Origin: Psychrobacter sp. JB385
Lineage (GTDB): Bacteria > Pseudomonadota > Gammaproteobacteria > Pseudomonadales > Moraxellaceae
DNA length: 64,000 bases
NCBI RefSeq assembly: GCF_900163785.1
Contig: NZ_FUKN01000013.1
Coordinates: 558,001 to 622,000, forward strand
Direction of reading: 5' to 3'
Within the stretch, counting starts at the first letter, position 1, and each line of letters starts with the position of its first letter. The notes beneath the pieces are model-generated. The model saw nothing but the letters and a program-made list of their open reading frames with translations. It made no database searches and was not told the DNA's origin. Shown here in pieces: positions 45,822 through 54,672 of the stretch. The position numbers and the translations under genes are program-made.

Positions 45822-45888
45822 ACATACATCACGTATATTAACTTGACATACGCCACGTATGTGTTAATTTTACATACGCAATGTATGT
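45822..45888. promoter_or_regulatory. Three tandem TetR-type operators
   Basis: Three 17-bp palindromes of the form ACATACNYNACGTATGT: 45822-45838 (ACATACATCACGTATAT, least perfect), 45846-45862 (ACATACGCCACGTATGT) and 45872-45888 (ACATACGCAATGTATGT). Centres are 24 and 26 bp apart, about two to two and a half helical turns. They lie between divergent tetR and the Rid-family gene, and the middle one covers the spacer of the predicted promoter. Confidence 0.85.
45843..45870 (+). promoter_or_regulatory. Predicted promoter of the Rid-family operon
   Basis: TTGACA at 45843-45848 and TAATTT at 45865-45870 with a 16-bp spacer. The middle TetR operator occupies the spacer, so bound repressor should block RNA polymerase. 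Confidence 0.55.
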
Positions 45889-45970
45889 TAACTGACAATA
45901 AGCACCATTATAAGGGCTATATGTCTTTTAATCCTCAATATATATCAATTCAAACATTTTGGAGTAAGTT

Positions 45971-46372
45971 ATGTCTCGAAGAAAAGCAGTATTTCCAGCG
46001 GGTAGACACTCTCTTTATGAGAAACATGGTTATTCTGCCGCCATTCAATCAAAAGATTTACTATTCGTTTCAGGTCAAGTAGGCAGCCTTCAAGACGGCA
46101 GTGCAGAACCAGATTTTGAGAAGCAAGTCACACTCGCTTTTGAAAATTTGCGTCATACATTAGAGGCGGCGGACTGTACGTTTGAGGATATTATAGATGT
46201 GACAACCTTTCATACGGATCCCGAAAATCAACTTGATTCAGTACTGAAGATAAAAAACACTATTTTTAAAGAAGCGCCTTATCCAGCTTGGACCGCGATT
46301 GGTGTGACTTGGCTTGCTGGTTTTGATTTTGAGATAAAAGTGATTGCTCGATTGCCAGATGATGTGCGTTAG
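45971..46372 (+). CDS. Rid (RidA/YjgF) family protein
   Basis: A 133-residue Rid-family protein. Family motifs: LLFVSGQVGSLQDG, ENLRHTLEAADCTFEDIIDVTTF and FDFEIKVIARLP. In canonical RidA the segment before the last strand reads G-V-A-R-L-P, with the Arg that binds the imine/enamine intermediate. Here it is GVTWLAG, so that Arg is missing. The protein therefore belongs to a non-canonical Rid subgroup and may not be a 2-aminoacrylate deaminase. GGAG precedes the ATG. It is the first gene after the TetR operators. Confidence 0.88.
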   Translation: MSRRKAVFPAGRHSLYEKHGYSAAIQSKDLLFVSGQVGSLQDGSAEPDFEKQVTLAFENLRHTLEAADCTFEDIIDVTTFHTDPENQLDSVLKIKNTIFKEAPYPAWTAIGVTWLAGFDFEIKVIARLPDDVR

Positions 46373-46452
46373 ATAAAAAATTAGACATAGAGTGGGCTTG
46401 TGTTGTTTTAAAAGCTCAAATGCGTTTTCTTATATATAAAAGGAGAAAAATT

Positions 46453-47451
46453 TTGAATACTAAATATCCTATACTCTTTGCCGGTGCGACAGGCGTTGTC
46501 GGTCAGCAAGCGATAGAGTGGTTTCGCACGATCAATCCTGAGCAAGCCATTTATATTGGTGGTAGAAATATGGCACTCGCTGATGAACTTGCTCTCAAAG
46601 TCGGCAACGCATCGTCACTCGCAATTGATGTCGAACGGCCCAACTTGGGGATAGACGATCGTATCGAGATCGGTGCTGTCATGATGCTTGCTCCAGATTC
46701 TGGTACGCATGGTTTACGCCTTGCACAAAATCGCAAGATACCTTATATGAATGTTGTGACTGGAATGGTTGAGATTGGTGCTGAGTTGGCAGAATATGCA
46801 TTGACCACCTCAGGCCCAGTACTACTCGCCAGCCATTGGGCTGCAGGTGCTGCAACATTTTTAGCACTACACTTGGCAGAGCAGTTTGATTCAGTTTCTA
46901 CACTTAATATCGGTGTGGTGCTCGATCCAGAAGACATCTATGGTCCTGCTGCATTCGAGGATATGGAGCGATTACAATCAGGTGTGCCCTCAGCATTTTC
47001 TTATGAGGACGGAAAGAGAAAATGGTTAATCGAGGATGCTATACATCATAAAATATCTACGATTGATGGTCGAGAGGTCATAGGAACGTCCTTTGCTTCA
47101 CTTGACACAGTGAGTTTACGAGCCGTAACAGGTGCAAAGAACATTAGGTTTGATATTGCAAGCGAGGCCTCTTCTTTTAGAAACACACAAGATAAGGCTG
47201 CGGCCGAAATTATTGTATCCATAACGGGAAGTCACGCTGGGGTAGAGAGCACTCGCAAACTAGCCATTGAGTTTCCTAAAGGTCAGTCTGCGCTAACCGG
47301 ACTGTGTTCAAGCTTATTACTCAATGAGTTCATTAAAAAATGGCAGTCAGATGATAAGGCGACATTGTACACACCCGAGAGTTTGGGGATAAAGCCAGCA
47401 GAGTTTTTGGGTTTACTTGTGGATTTTGGTGCAAGGATTGTTGAACTATAA
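46453..47451 (+). CDS. Saccharopine dehydrogenase-like NAD(P)-binding protein
   Basis: A 332-residue Rossmann-fold protein. ILFAGATGVVGQQAIEWF at the N-terminus is the dinucleotide-binding loop, and IYIGGRNMALADELA follows the second strand. The middle (NVVTGMVEIGAELAEYALTTSG) resembles saccharopine-dehydrogenase-type reductases. The start is probably TTG 46453, with AAGGAG eight bases upstream; the in-frame ATG at 46420 has no ribosome-binding site. It lies 80 bases after the Rid gene and is likely in the TetR-controlled operon. Substrate unknown. Confidence 0.75.
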   Translation: MNTKYPILFAGATGVVGQQAIEWFRTINPEQAIYIGGRNMALADELALKVGNASSLAIDVERPNLGIDDRIEIGAVMMLAPDSGTHGLRLAQNRKIPYMNVVTGMVEIGAELAEYALTTSGPVLLASHWAAGAATFLALHLAEQFDSVSTLNIGVVLDPEDIYGPAAFEDMERLQSGVPSAFSYEDGKRKWLIEDAIHHKISTIDGREVIGTSFASLDTVSLRAVTGAKNIRFDIASEASSFRNTQDKAAAEIIVSITGSHAGVESTRKLAIEFPKGQSALTGLCSSLLLNEFIKKWQSDDKATLYTPESLGIKPAEFLGLLVDFGARIVEL

Positions 47452-47566
47452 GGTTAATGATAACTGAATGGTGTGGCCGCAGCCGAGAAACATAAGACGA
47501 CATATTATCTTTATGGTTGATATAATCGTAAAGATAATATAATGAAAATAAAGGAGTAAATGTTTA

Positions 47567-47902
47567 ATGTCTAATTTAATCATTCCAATTCAAGTTGATT
47601 ACGGCGCTGAGGAGTATATTTGGTATAGCTCGTTTACTAATATAACAGATCTCATTGAATGGTGGGAGAATGTCCCTTCTATAGATATTTTAAATTATGA
47701 CCCATACAAACTTATTAATGGAGGTAAACTAAAACTTATAACAAACGAAATGGAATTCGACTTTGGGCAACGGTATTCTATAGATAATGGTCCAAGTATT
47801 ATGATGGACAATGATTATTCTTCTTACCTTTATTATGGTGGTAAGCAGTATCAACATAAGGGACATAAAATTTATAGGAACGAGCACTATATAATTAAAT
47901 GA
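47567..47902 (+). CDS. Orphan protein, hypothetical
   Basis: A 111-residue acidic, aromatic-rich protein (EEYIWYSSFTNITDLIEWWENVP, SSYLYYGGKQYQHKGHKIYRN). No signal peptide or membrane helix. AAAGGAG stands in good position before ATG, and TATAAT-like sequences lie upstream. Marked AT-richness suggests recent acquisition. No family recognised. Confidence 0.6.
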   Translation: MSNLIIPIQVDYGAEEYIWYSSFTNITDLIEWWENVPSIDILNYDPYKLINGGKLKLITNEMEFDFGQRYSIDNGPSIMMDNDYSSYLYYGGKQYQHKGHKIYRNEHYIIK

Positions 47903-47911
47903 GAGTGAGTC

Positions 47912-47992
47912 ATGCTTAAATTTGTTTGTCGATGCGGTCGAAGGATAAGTCCATCAGAGTCTATCACTTACAAAAAAAATAGGATGTTATAA
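47912..47992 (+). pseudogene. 26-codon remnant with Cys-x-Cys start
   Basis: The frame MLKFVCRCGRRISPSESITY plus a few residues begins nine bases after the orphan gene, with GAGTGAG upstream. CRCGRR resembles the beginning of a zinc-ribbon protein, but the frame stops after 26 codons. It is more likely a degraded gene fragment than an intact gene. Confidence 0.3.
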
Positions 47993-48410
47993 ATCGAACG
48001 CATCTATGTTAGAATGACCGCAAATATTATTTCATACACTCAAAAAAGCTACTCACTATAAAGATGAATACGCCACCCTAGCTGTACCTCTCCTCAGTAA
48101 ACATTGCTCTCGACAGCAATGACTCTTATAAAGCGTCTGACGCTTTTTCTTATGCATATGCGCTGCTTTTACGTTTGTCTCATTATTCGATGTTTCTACT
48201 GCATTATTAAGATCAAATGAACCATCAAGATCAAACCACGAAAAGTAAGTTATGACAACAACTGACTAACGATGACAGTTCACATTTTTATACTCATTAC
48301 TTGATGGGCATCATGCTTAGATAAAAATGTGTCGGACTGTTTGGCTCAGATGTTTTCAAAACACTTCACTTGTTGACAGACCAAAGCTGCGCTCAAAAAC
48401 TGAGCTAAAA
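47993..48410. other. Intergenic region upstream of the SulP gene, with a weak terminator
   Basis: About 420 bases. AAGCGT (48131-48136) and ACGCTT (48140-48145) form a short hairpin followed by T-run, a weak plus-strand terminator. No gene is supported. An in-frame extension of the SulP gene to 48327 exists but is not used. Confidence 0.4.
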
Positions 48411-49907
48411 ATGTTAAATACAATTAAAGAACAATGGCTAGGCAACGTGAGAGGCGATGTCTTGGCTGGCATGGTGGTGGCTTTGGCCCTTATTCCTGAA
48501 GCGATTGCGTTTTCTATTATTGCTGGTGTGGATCCCCAAGTAGGTCTCTACGCTTCGTTCTGTATCGCTGTGGTGATTGCCTTCGTTGGTGGACGTCCAG
48601 CCATGATTTCTGCGGCAACGGGTGCGATGGCACTATTAATGGTCACGTTGGTTAAAGAGCATGGTTTGCAGTATTTACTAGCAGCCAGTGTGTTGACAGG
48701 CGTCATACAGATTATCTTCGGCTTTTTAAAGCTCGGTAATTTGATGAAATATGTGTCTCAATCTGTTGTCCTTGGCTTTATCAATGCGTTGGCTATTTTG
48801 ATATTTATGTCGCAGATTCCTGAGCTGATGCCGCAAGCAGGCTCAAATTTGGTACATGTCTATGCTTTGGTGGCGTTAGGTTTAGGGATTATTTATGGCT
48901 ATCCCTATATTCCCAAAATTGGCAAAATCATTCCGTCACCACTCATCAGTATTGTACTGGTGACCGCAATTGCTATTTTGTTTGGGGCAGAGGCGCGTAC
49001 CATCAATGATATGGGTCAATTACCCGATACCTTGCCGATATTTTTGATACCTGATATCCCGTTAAACTTAGATACTTTATTGATTATTTTTCCATATTCT
49101 ATCAGTCTAGCGATAGTGGGCTTGCTTGAGTCTATGATGACCATGACCATCGTCGATGATTTGACTGATACCAAAGGAGATCGCACCCAAGAATGTAAAG
49201 GTCAGGGTATCGCAAATATCGTCAGCGGGTTTTTTGGGGGCATGGCAGGCTGTGCGATGATTGGGCAGTCTATTATTAACGTAAAATCTGGTGGCTATAC
49301 ACGGCTTTCTACCTTGGTGGCAGGTGTGTTTTTATTGCTGATGGTCGTGTTTTTGAGTGACTGGCTAAAGCTGATTCCAATGGCAGCACTGGTTGCTGTG
49401 ATGATTATGGTTTCTATTGGTACATTTAATTGGGGTTCTTTTAAAGAGCTGAAAACCAAGCCGCTACAAAGTAATCTTGTGATGCTGACGACGGTTGCTG
49501 TGGTCGTTGCCACGCATAACTTAGCGTACGGGGTACTTATTGGCGTATTACTATCAGCACTGTTCTTCGCCAATAAAATCGAGCGTTATATGAGCGTGCA
49601 TACCTATATGGATGCATCAGGCACTCGTCATTATCGCGTTGATGGACAGATATTCTTTTCATCAGCAGAGCGTATGACGGAGTCCTTCGATATTAAAGAG
49701 TCTGTCTCCAAAGTCGTTATTGACGTATCACGAGCACATTTTTGGGATGTGACGGCAGTTGCTGCGATAGATAAAGTCATTATTAAGTTTCGCCGTGAAG
49801 GCACTGAAGTTGAACTAATAGGTCTAAATGACGCGAGCCAAACGATGATAGAGCGTTTTGGTGTTCATGATAAAACCGATGCTGAAAAAAACTTAGGGGT
49901 TCATTAA
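48411..49907 (+). CDS. SulP family inorganic anion transporter
   Basis: A 498-residue SLC26/SulP transporter. The N-terminal signature ([33 protein letters not shown]) is clear, and 10-14 membrane helices follow. A cytoplasmic STAS domain is at the C-terminus ([27 protein letters not shown]). Substrate may be sulfate, bicarbonate or dicarboxylate; no linked gene decides. Start at ATG 48411 ([17 protein letters not shown]), where family members begin. It converges on rpoD with a shared terminator. Confidence 0.9.
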   Translation: MLNTIKEQWLGNVRGDVLAGMVVALALIPEAIAFSIIAGVDPQVGLYASFCIAVVIAFVGGRPAMISAATGAMALLMVTLVKEHGLQYLLAASVLTGVIQIIFGFLKLGNLMKYVSQSVVLGFINALAILIFMSQIPELMPQAGSNLVHVYALVALGLGIIYGYPYIPKIGKIIPSPLISIVLVTAIAILFGAEARTINDMGQLPDTLPIFLIPDIPLNLDTLLIIFPYSISLAIVGLLESMMTMTIVDDLTDTKGDRTQECKGQGIANIVSGFFGGMAGCAMIGQSIINVKSGGYTRLSTLVAGVFLLLMVVFLSDWLKLIPMAALVAVMIMVSIGTFNWGSFKELKTKPLQSNLVMLTTVAVVVATHNLAYGVLIGVLLSALFFANKIERYMSVHTYMDASGTRHYRVDGQIFFSSAERMTESFDIKESVSKVVIDVSRAHFWDVTAVAAIDKVIIKFRREGTEVELIGLNDASQTMIERFGVHDKTDAEKNLGVH

Positions 49908-49925
49908 TAGCCTAGATTAACAGAC

Positions 49926-49958
49926 ACAAAAAAGCCGAGATACACTCGGCTTTTTTAT
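49926..49958. terminator. Bidirectional terminator between the SulP gene and rpoD
   Basis: AAAAAAGCCGAG (49928-49939) pairs perfectly with CTCGGCTTTTTT (49945-49956), loop ATACA. It serves both converging genes. Confidence 0.92.
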
Positions 49959-49976
49959 ACTCAACTGACTAAAGGC

Positions 49977-51926
49977 TTAGTCATTTTCAAGGAAAGAGCG
50001 CAAGTGCTCAGAACGTGATGGATGACGCAGTTTACGTAATGCTTTTGCCTCAATCTGACGAATACGCTCACGCGTCACATCAAACTGTTTACCCACTTCT
50101 TCTAGCGTGTGGTCAGTTGGCATATCAATACCAAAGCGCATTTTCAATACACGTGCTTCACGTTCAGTCAAGTTGCCTAAGACATCACGAGTGGCTTCAC
50201 GCAGACCAGCCGATGTTGCATCATCAACAGGACTTGAAATCGTGCCGTCTTCAATGAAGTCACCTAAATGTGAGTCTTCATCATCACCGATTGGTGTCTC
50301 CATTGAGATAGGTTCTTTGGCAATTTTCAACACTTTACGGACTTTAACTTCGTCCATCTCTAAGCGTTCGCCTAATTCCTCAGGCGTTGGCTCGCGTCCC
50401 ATTTCTTGTAGCAACTGACGTGAGACACGGTTAATCTTATTGATGGTCTCAATCATATGCACAGGAATACGAATGGTACGGGCTTGGTCAGCGATAGAGC
50501 GGGTGATTGCCTGACGAATCCACCATGTGGCATACGTTGAGAATTTATAACCACGGCGATATTCAAACTTATCCACTGCTTTCATCAAACCAATGTTACC
50601 TTCTTGAATCAAATCCAAGAACTGTAGGCCACGGTTGGTATATTTTTTGGCGATAGAGATAACGAGACGTAGGTTGGCTTCGACCATTTCTTTTTTGGCA
50701 CGGCGAGCTTTTGCTTCACCAACCGCCATACGGCGCGCCACATCTTTCATGTCATGGATTTTCATGTCGAGCTGCTGCTCGTAGTCACGGATACGACGTT
50801 GTAATAGAATCACGTCATCGGTGACTTTCTCTAGTGTGCCAGCAAATGCAGGCTTGCCTTTGATACGTTCGATGAGCCAATCAACGTTGGTTTCGTTGCT
50901 TGGGAAGGTCTTACGGAACTCTTCACGTGGCATACGACCACGGCGAATAACCAAACGCATGATTTGGCGCTCAAGCTTACGCACATCATCATAGACATCA
51001 TGCATGATGGCCATGACCTGATCTGACAAGCGGTTGTTCAGCTTTAACATCATAAAGCGTTCAGCGAGTAGGGCATAAGCATCATCTGCTTGTGCACTAC
51101 CACGACCGTAGTCTAGCAAGGCTTGTTTGGCTTTGATGAATAGATGCTCGATTTCTTCTAGACGTAAGCGAACTTCTTCTGGATCAAGACCACTGGTTTC
51201 TTCTTCAGCTTCTTCTTCAACGTCTTCTTCATCTTCGTCATCATCATCTAATGCCAGTGCCTTGGCATTGGCTTTTGCTTTGATGATTGGTGGGTTTTCT
51301 TTTTCTTCTTTGATTCGCTCTCGCTCTTCTTTTGCTGCTTCTTTGGCTTCTTGCGCAGCAATCTTGTCTTCTTCGGTTTCAGGATCTAAAAACCCAGTGA
51401 TGACATCAGAAAGTTTTTTCTCACCATCTTGTACTTTTTGATATTCATCAAGGACAAACTGTACCGTACCCGGCCAGTAAGACATGGCATGCTGTACATC
51501 ACGAATACCTTCTTCGATACGCTTAGCAATGGAGATTTCACCCTCACGGGTCAATAGATCAACGGTACCCATCTCACGCATATACATACGCACAGGGTCA
51601 GTGGTGCGACCAGGCTCAGTCTCAACAGAGGCGAGTACCGCTGCTGCTTCATCCGCTGCCATATCATCATCACTTGAATCATCGTTCATCAAGATGTCAT
51701 CGGCATCGGGGGCTGATTCAAAGATTTTAATACCAACGTCAGTTAGCATTTGCACAATATCTTCGATCTGATCGCTTTCGGTAATAGAGTCGGGCAGTTG
51801 GTCATTCACCTCAGCATAGGTGAGATACCCCTGCTCTTTACCCATCTGGATTAAGGTGGCCAGTTGAGATGTGGACTTAGAAACTGACTTATCGTTCATA
51901 AATACTCGCTTACTTGCATCGGACAT
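49977..51926 (-). CDS. rpoD: RNA polymerase primary sigma factor RpoD (sigma-70)
   Basis: A protein of about 649 residues. Region 1.1 is at the N-terminus ([25 protein letters not shown]). Region 1.2 follows ([23 protein letters not shown]), then a long acidic non-conserved region with a D/E-run. Region 2 reads [21 protein letters not shown] and [16 protein letters not shown]; region 4 ends with [20 protein letters not shown], which reads the -35 element. A second in-frame ATG at 51899 has a better upstream sequence (AAGCGAG) and may be the true start. Confidence 0.97.
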   Translation of the reverse strand: MSDASKRVFMNDKSVSKSTSQLATLIQMGKEQGYLTYAEVNDQLPDSITESDQIEDIVQMLTDVGIKIFESAPDADDILMNDDSSDDDMAADEAAAVLASVETEPGRTTDPVRMYMREMGTVDLLTREGEISIAKRIEEGIRDVQHAMSYWPGTVQFVLDEYQKVQDGEKKLSDVITGFLDPETEEDKIAAQEAKEAAKEERERIKEEKENPPIIKAKANAKALALDDDDEDEEDVEEEAEEETSGLDPEEVRLRLEEIEHLFIKAKQALLDYGRGSAQADDAYALLAERFMMLKLNNRLSDQVMAIMHDVYDDVRKLERQIMRLVIRRGRMPREEFRKTFPSNETNVDWLIERIKGKPAFAGTLEKVTDDVILLQRRIRDYEQQLDMKIHDMKDVARRMAVGEAKARRAKKEMVEANLRLVISIAKKYTNRGLQFLDLIQEGNIGLMKAVDKFEYRRGYKFSTYATWWIRQAITRSIADQARTIRIPVHMIETINKINRVSRQLLQEMGREPTPEELGERLEMDEVKVRKVLKIAKEPISMETPIGDDEDSHLGDFIEDGTISSPVDDATSAGLREATRDVLGNLTEREARVLKMRFGIDMPTDHTLEEVGKQFDVTRERIRQIEAKALRKLRHPSRSEHLRSFLEND

Positions 51927-52382
51927 TTTTATATTGTGACTCGCTATCGCTTGTTGGCTGCGTTGATCTTATCAATCGATTGATCAAAATGGGGCGTAGA
52001 GGTTGTCAATAATATCAAAAATGAGTTGATATGAATAAAGGCTCAAAACACTACAATAACACTGCTGAAAACAGCTAAACATTCAAAAAGGCTTCAAACG
52101 CTGAGGCCTAAAAAACAAATACCTAAAAAATGTGTGCTCAACGAGGCGTGCGTATCATCACTCACTAAGCAATGCTGCAAATACACAGCGACACAGTTTA
52201 ACACAGACCACCGCAGTCAAGCACGAGGTAGTGAGATCTACCCACTGTTTTTTACTGATTATTTGTCATCAGCGAAACGACTAATGGGCTGCACATGCTA
52301 CTGGGCATAATCATTAATAGTGGGGGCAGCTATGATACTTTTAAAGGGCTACCATTTGAGAAACAAAAATTAAGCATAGACG
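51927..52382. other. rpoD upstream region with a 14-bp palindrome
   Basis: About 455 bases between dnaG and rpoD, both on the minus strand. The perfect palindrome ATCAATCGATTGAT at 51971-51984 lies about 45 bases upstream of the rpoD start. No gene or clear terminator for dnaG... the stretch otherwise shows nothing I can support. Confidence 0.4.
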
Positions 52383-54515
52383 CTAAGATTGGACAGTGAC
52401 CATTTGCGCTGATTGTTCGGCCTGCTGGGCGCGTAGCCAATCATTTAATAATTGAGACTGCTTACGAACAATTGCCAGTTTGATGTGGTCTGGATTTTTT
52501 ATCAGCTCTTGCATCTTTTTTTGTAGATGTAATTTGAGCAATTGCATGACCAAGTTTTCAACCAGCTCATCTAGGCTTAATACATTTCTTGCGGTCAATG
52601 TCTTATAAAACCCGCCCCAACCACGGCTGAGCGTTTCTTGTGTGAGCGGCTTTAGATTGGATAAGATAAAGTGCGCCGCTGCATTGGCATCTTTTGGCAG
52701 GTAATTAAGGCAGCGTTTGATGGTGCTGACAATATCGAGCAAGGCCGTGTCTTGTAAGTCCTCCCAAGCTATAGGACGCAAAACATCAGGTGATGCTTTT
52801 TGTTGAATATGGGGCGGCAAATGTAAACCGTTAATACCAGCACGCTGCCAAATGATTTCTATAGGATCATCAATAAGCGTGCGCGGTTGAAACAAAAAAC
52901 AAAGTTGAAGCTGCTGACTGATGGTCATGTCACCATCAAAATCTAATAGCGCATCTTTGGCTTCAACATTTTGGCTGCGTTTGCCGCCCAATTTTTGATA
53001 AATGTCATTATTGAGCAGATAGCGAAAGCTACTGCCTTTGGGCAGGGCCGTCGTCAATGAGCGTACTTGCGACATCAGTTTGGCTTTGCCTTCTGCCAAC
53101 GTTAAGTCATAACGCTCGCTTAAATAAGCAAAGATGTACTGAGACAAAGGCATAGCGTTGGCAATTTGCTCGCGCATCGCATCGCCCCCCTGACTCTTGA
53201 TAAAAGTGTCAGGGTCATGGTTGTTTGGTAAGGTTAAAAACCGCAGCTCCTTATCATCAGCCAATACAGGCAAAGCCACTTCAAGCGTACGCCAAGCGGC
53301 TTTTTGTCCCGCACCATCGCCATCAAAGCTCAAAGTTAGCGTCGGGTTTAACGTCAATAATCGAGATATCTGACTCTCATTAATCGCCGTACCCATAGAT
53401 GCGACTGCGCCATAAATCCCCGCTTGATAAAGGGCAATGACATCCATATAACCTTCGACCACAAGCCAGCTGTCAGCACGTTGCTGGCGCGATTCATAAT
53501 AGCCATATAGCACGTGTTGCTTATGAAAAACGGGTGAGTCTGAAGAGTTGATATATTTGGGTTTTACTTCATTGTCGAGCGCTCGACCACCAAAGCCAAT
53601 AGTGCGTCCTTGATTGTCACGAATGGGAAAAATCACGCGATCACGCAATAAGTCGTAATCTCGTCCAGATTCTGATTGGCGCACCAATCCTAGGGCTTTT
53701 AATCCCTCAATATCTTGTGGAAATTGATGCTCAAGATGCTGCCAGCCAAAAGGCGCATACCCCAAACCAAACGTCTCAAATATGTCTTCTGTGATACCAC
53801 GTGATAAAAAATAATGCTTGGCGTGAGGATGAGTAGCAAGGTTGTGCTGATAAAACTGCTGTATCTGCTCTAGTAACTCATACAAGTTACCATCTTCATC
53901 AGCGGCAGGATTCAGATTGTGCAGCTTTGTGATGGCATCAGTGTCTGTCAACCATGAAGGCGGATAACCATTATCACTACTACTCTGATAGTCTAAGCCG
54001 TCATTCTCAGGTGAATAAGGCACTGAGTCATAAACGTCTACTGGGGGATAATTGTCATAATGACCCTCATCGTAAACAAAAGCGTCTGAATACGAGGAAG
54101 CGCTATTGTCTTGATTTTGACCAGCGGGCGTAGAACCCTCTGATGGAGGCGCTGTTGGTGCTTGAGGCGTTGGTTTTACAGTAGGCTGTTTGGTACGCTG
54201 ATAGCTGACGTTTTGCTGTTCTTCTTTTGGTACTTCGATGCCCGTTTGCTTTGACAGCTCATTAACGGCTTCAATAAAGGTTAAACTTTCATAATCTCGC
54301 AAGAAACTGATGGCATTGCCACCAACCCCGCAACCAAAGCAGTGATAAATATTTTTTTGTGGATTGACATAAAAAGAAGGTGACTTTTCACCATGAAAAG
54401 GGCAGCACCCTTTATATTCGTTGCCCGCCCGTTTGAGCGTGGTATGACGCCCAATAATACTGATTAAGTCAGCTTGGCTATTTAATTGTTCGAGGATATG
54501 GTTAGGAATGCTCAT
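52383..54515 (-). CDS. dnaG: DNA primase
   Basis: A 710-residue primase that makes RNA primers at the replication fork. The CHC2 zinc domain is at 37-75 (CPFHGEKSPSFYVNPQK, CFGCGVGGNAISFL). The RNA polymerase core contains FGLGYAPFGW and the TOPRIM motif LVVEGYMDVIALYQAG with LSFDGDGAG. The C-terminal third is the DnaB-interaction domain. About 100 residues of Pro/Tyr/Ser/Asp-rich low complexity (about 100-205) separate the zinc domain from the core, making it longer than the usual 580-620. It lies downstream of rpoD on the same strand. Confidence 0.95.
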   Translation of the reverse strand: MSIPNHILEQLNSQADLISIIGRHTTLKRAGNEYKGCCPFHGEKSPSFYVNPQKNIYHCFGCGVGGNAISFLRDYESLTFIEAVNELSKQTGIEVPKEEQQNVSYQRTKQPTVKPTPQAPTAPPSEGSTPAGQNQDNSASSYSDAFVYDEGHYDNYPPVDVYDSVPYSPENDGLDYQSSSDNGYPPSWLTDTDAITKLHNLNPAADEDGNLYELLEQIQQFYQHNLATHPHAKHYFLSRGITEDIFETFGLGYAPFGWQHLEHQFPQDIEGLKALGLVRQSESGRDYDLLRDRVIFPIRDNQGRTIGFGGRALDNEVKPKYINSSDSPVFHKQHVLYGYYESRQQRADSWLVVEGYMDVIALYQAGIYGAVASMGTAINESQISRLLTLNPTLTLSFDGDGAGQKAAWRTLEVALPVLADDKELRFLTLPNNHDPDTFIKSQGGDAMREQIANAMPLSQYIFAYLSERYDLTLAEGKAKLMSQVRSLTTALPKGSSFRYLLNNDIYQKLGGKRSQNVEAKDALLDFDGDMTISQQLQLCFLFQPRTLIDDPIEIIWQRAGINGLHLPPHIQQKASPDVLRPIAWEDLQDTALLDIVSTIKRCLNYLPKDANAAAHFILSNLKPLTQETLSRGWGGFYKTLTARNVLSLDELVENLVMQLLKLHLQKKMQELIKNPDHIKLAIVRKQSQLLNDWLRAQQAEQSAQMVTVQS

Positions 54516-54593
54516 ACAAAAAACAGTTTACCATAGGTCAATTAGGTTAAGACATAGCCGAGCAATTAGTCGTAGCAAAATATCAAGGACAGA

Positions 54594-54630
54594 AAAATAA
54601 GGCCAACATAATGTTGACCTTATTATTTAT
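54594..54630 (-). terminator. Terminator after bamD
   Basis: AATAAGGCCAACAT (54596-54609) pairs with ATGTTGACCTTATT (54611-54624) with one mismatch. T-rich on both sides. It lies about 50 bases after the bamD stop, before dnaG. Confidence 0.75.
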
Positions 54631-54672
54631 GACACGCAGTAGACAGCATAGCGCTGCCCTAATAAATCTGCC

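Noticed and set aside
51127..51441. Plus-strand Ser-rich frame inside rpoD
   Set aside because: It is the complement of the acidic D/E-rich part of rpoD.
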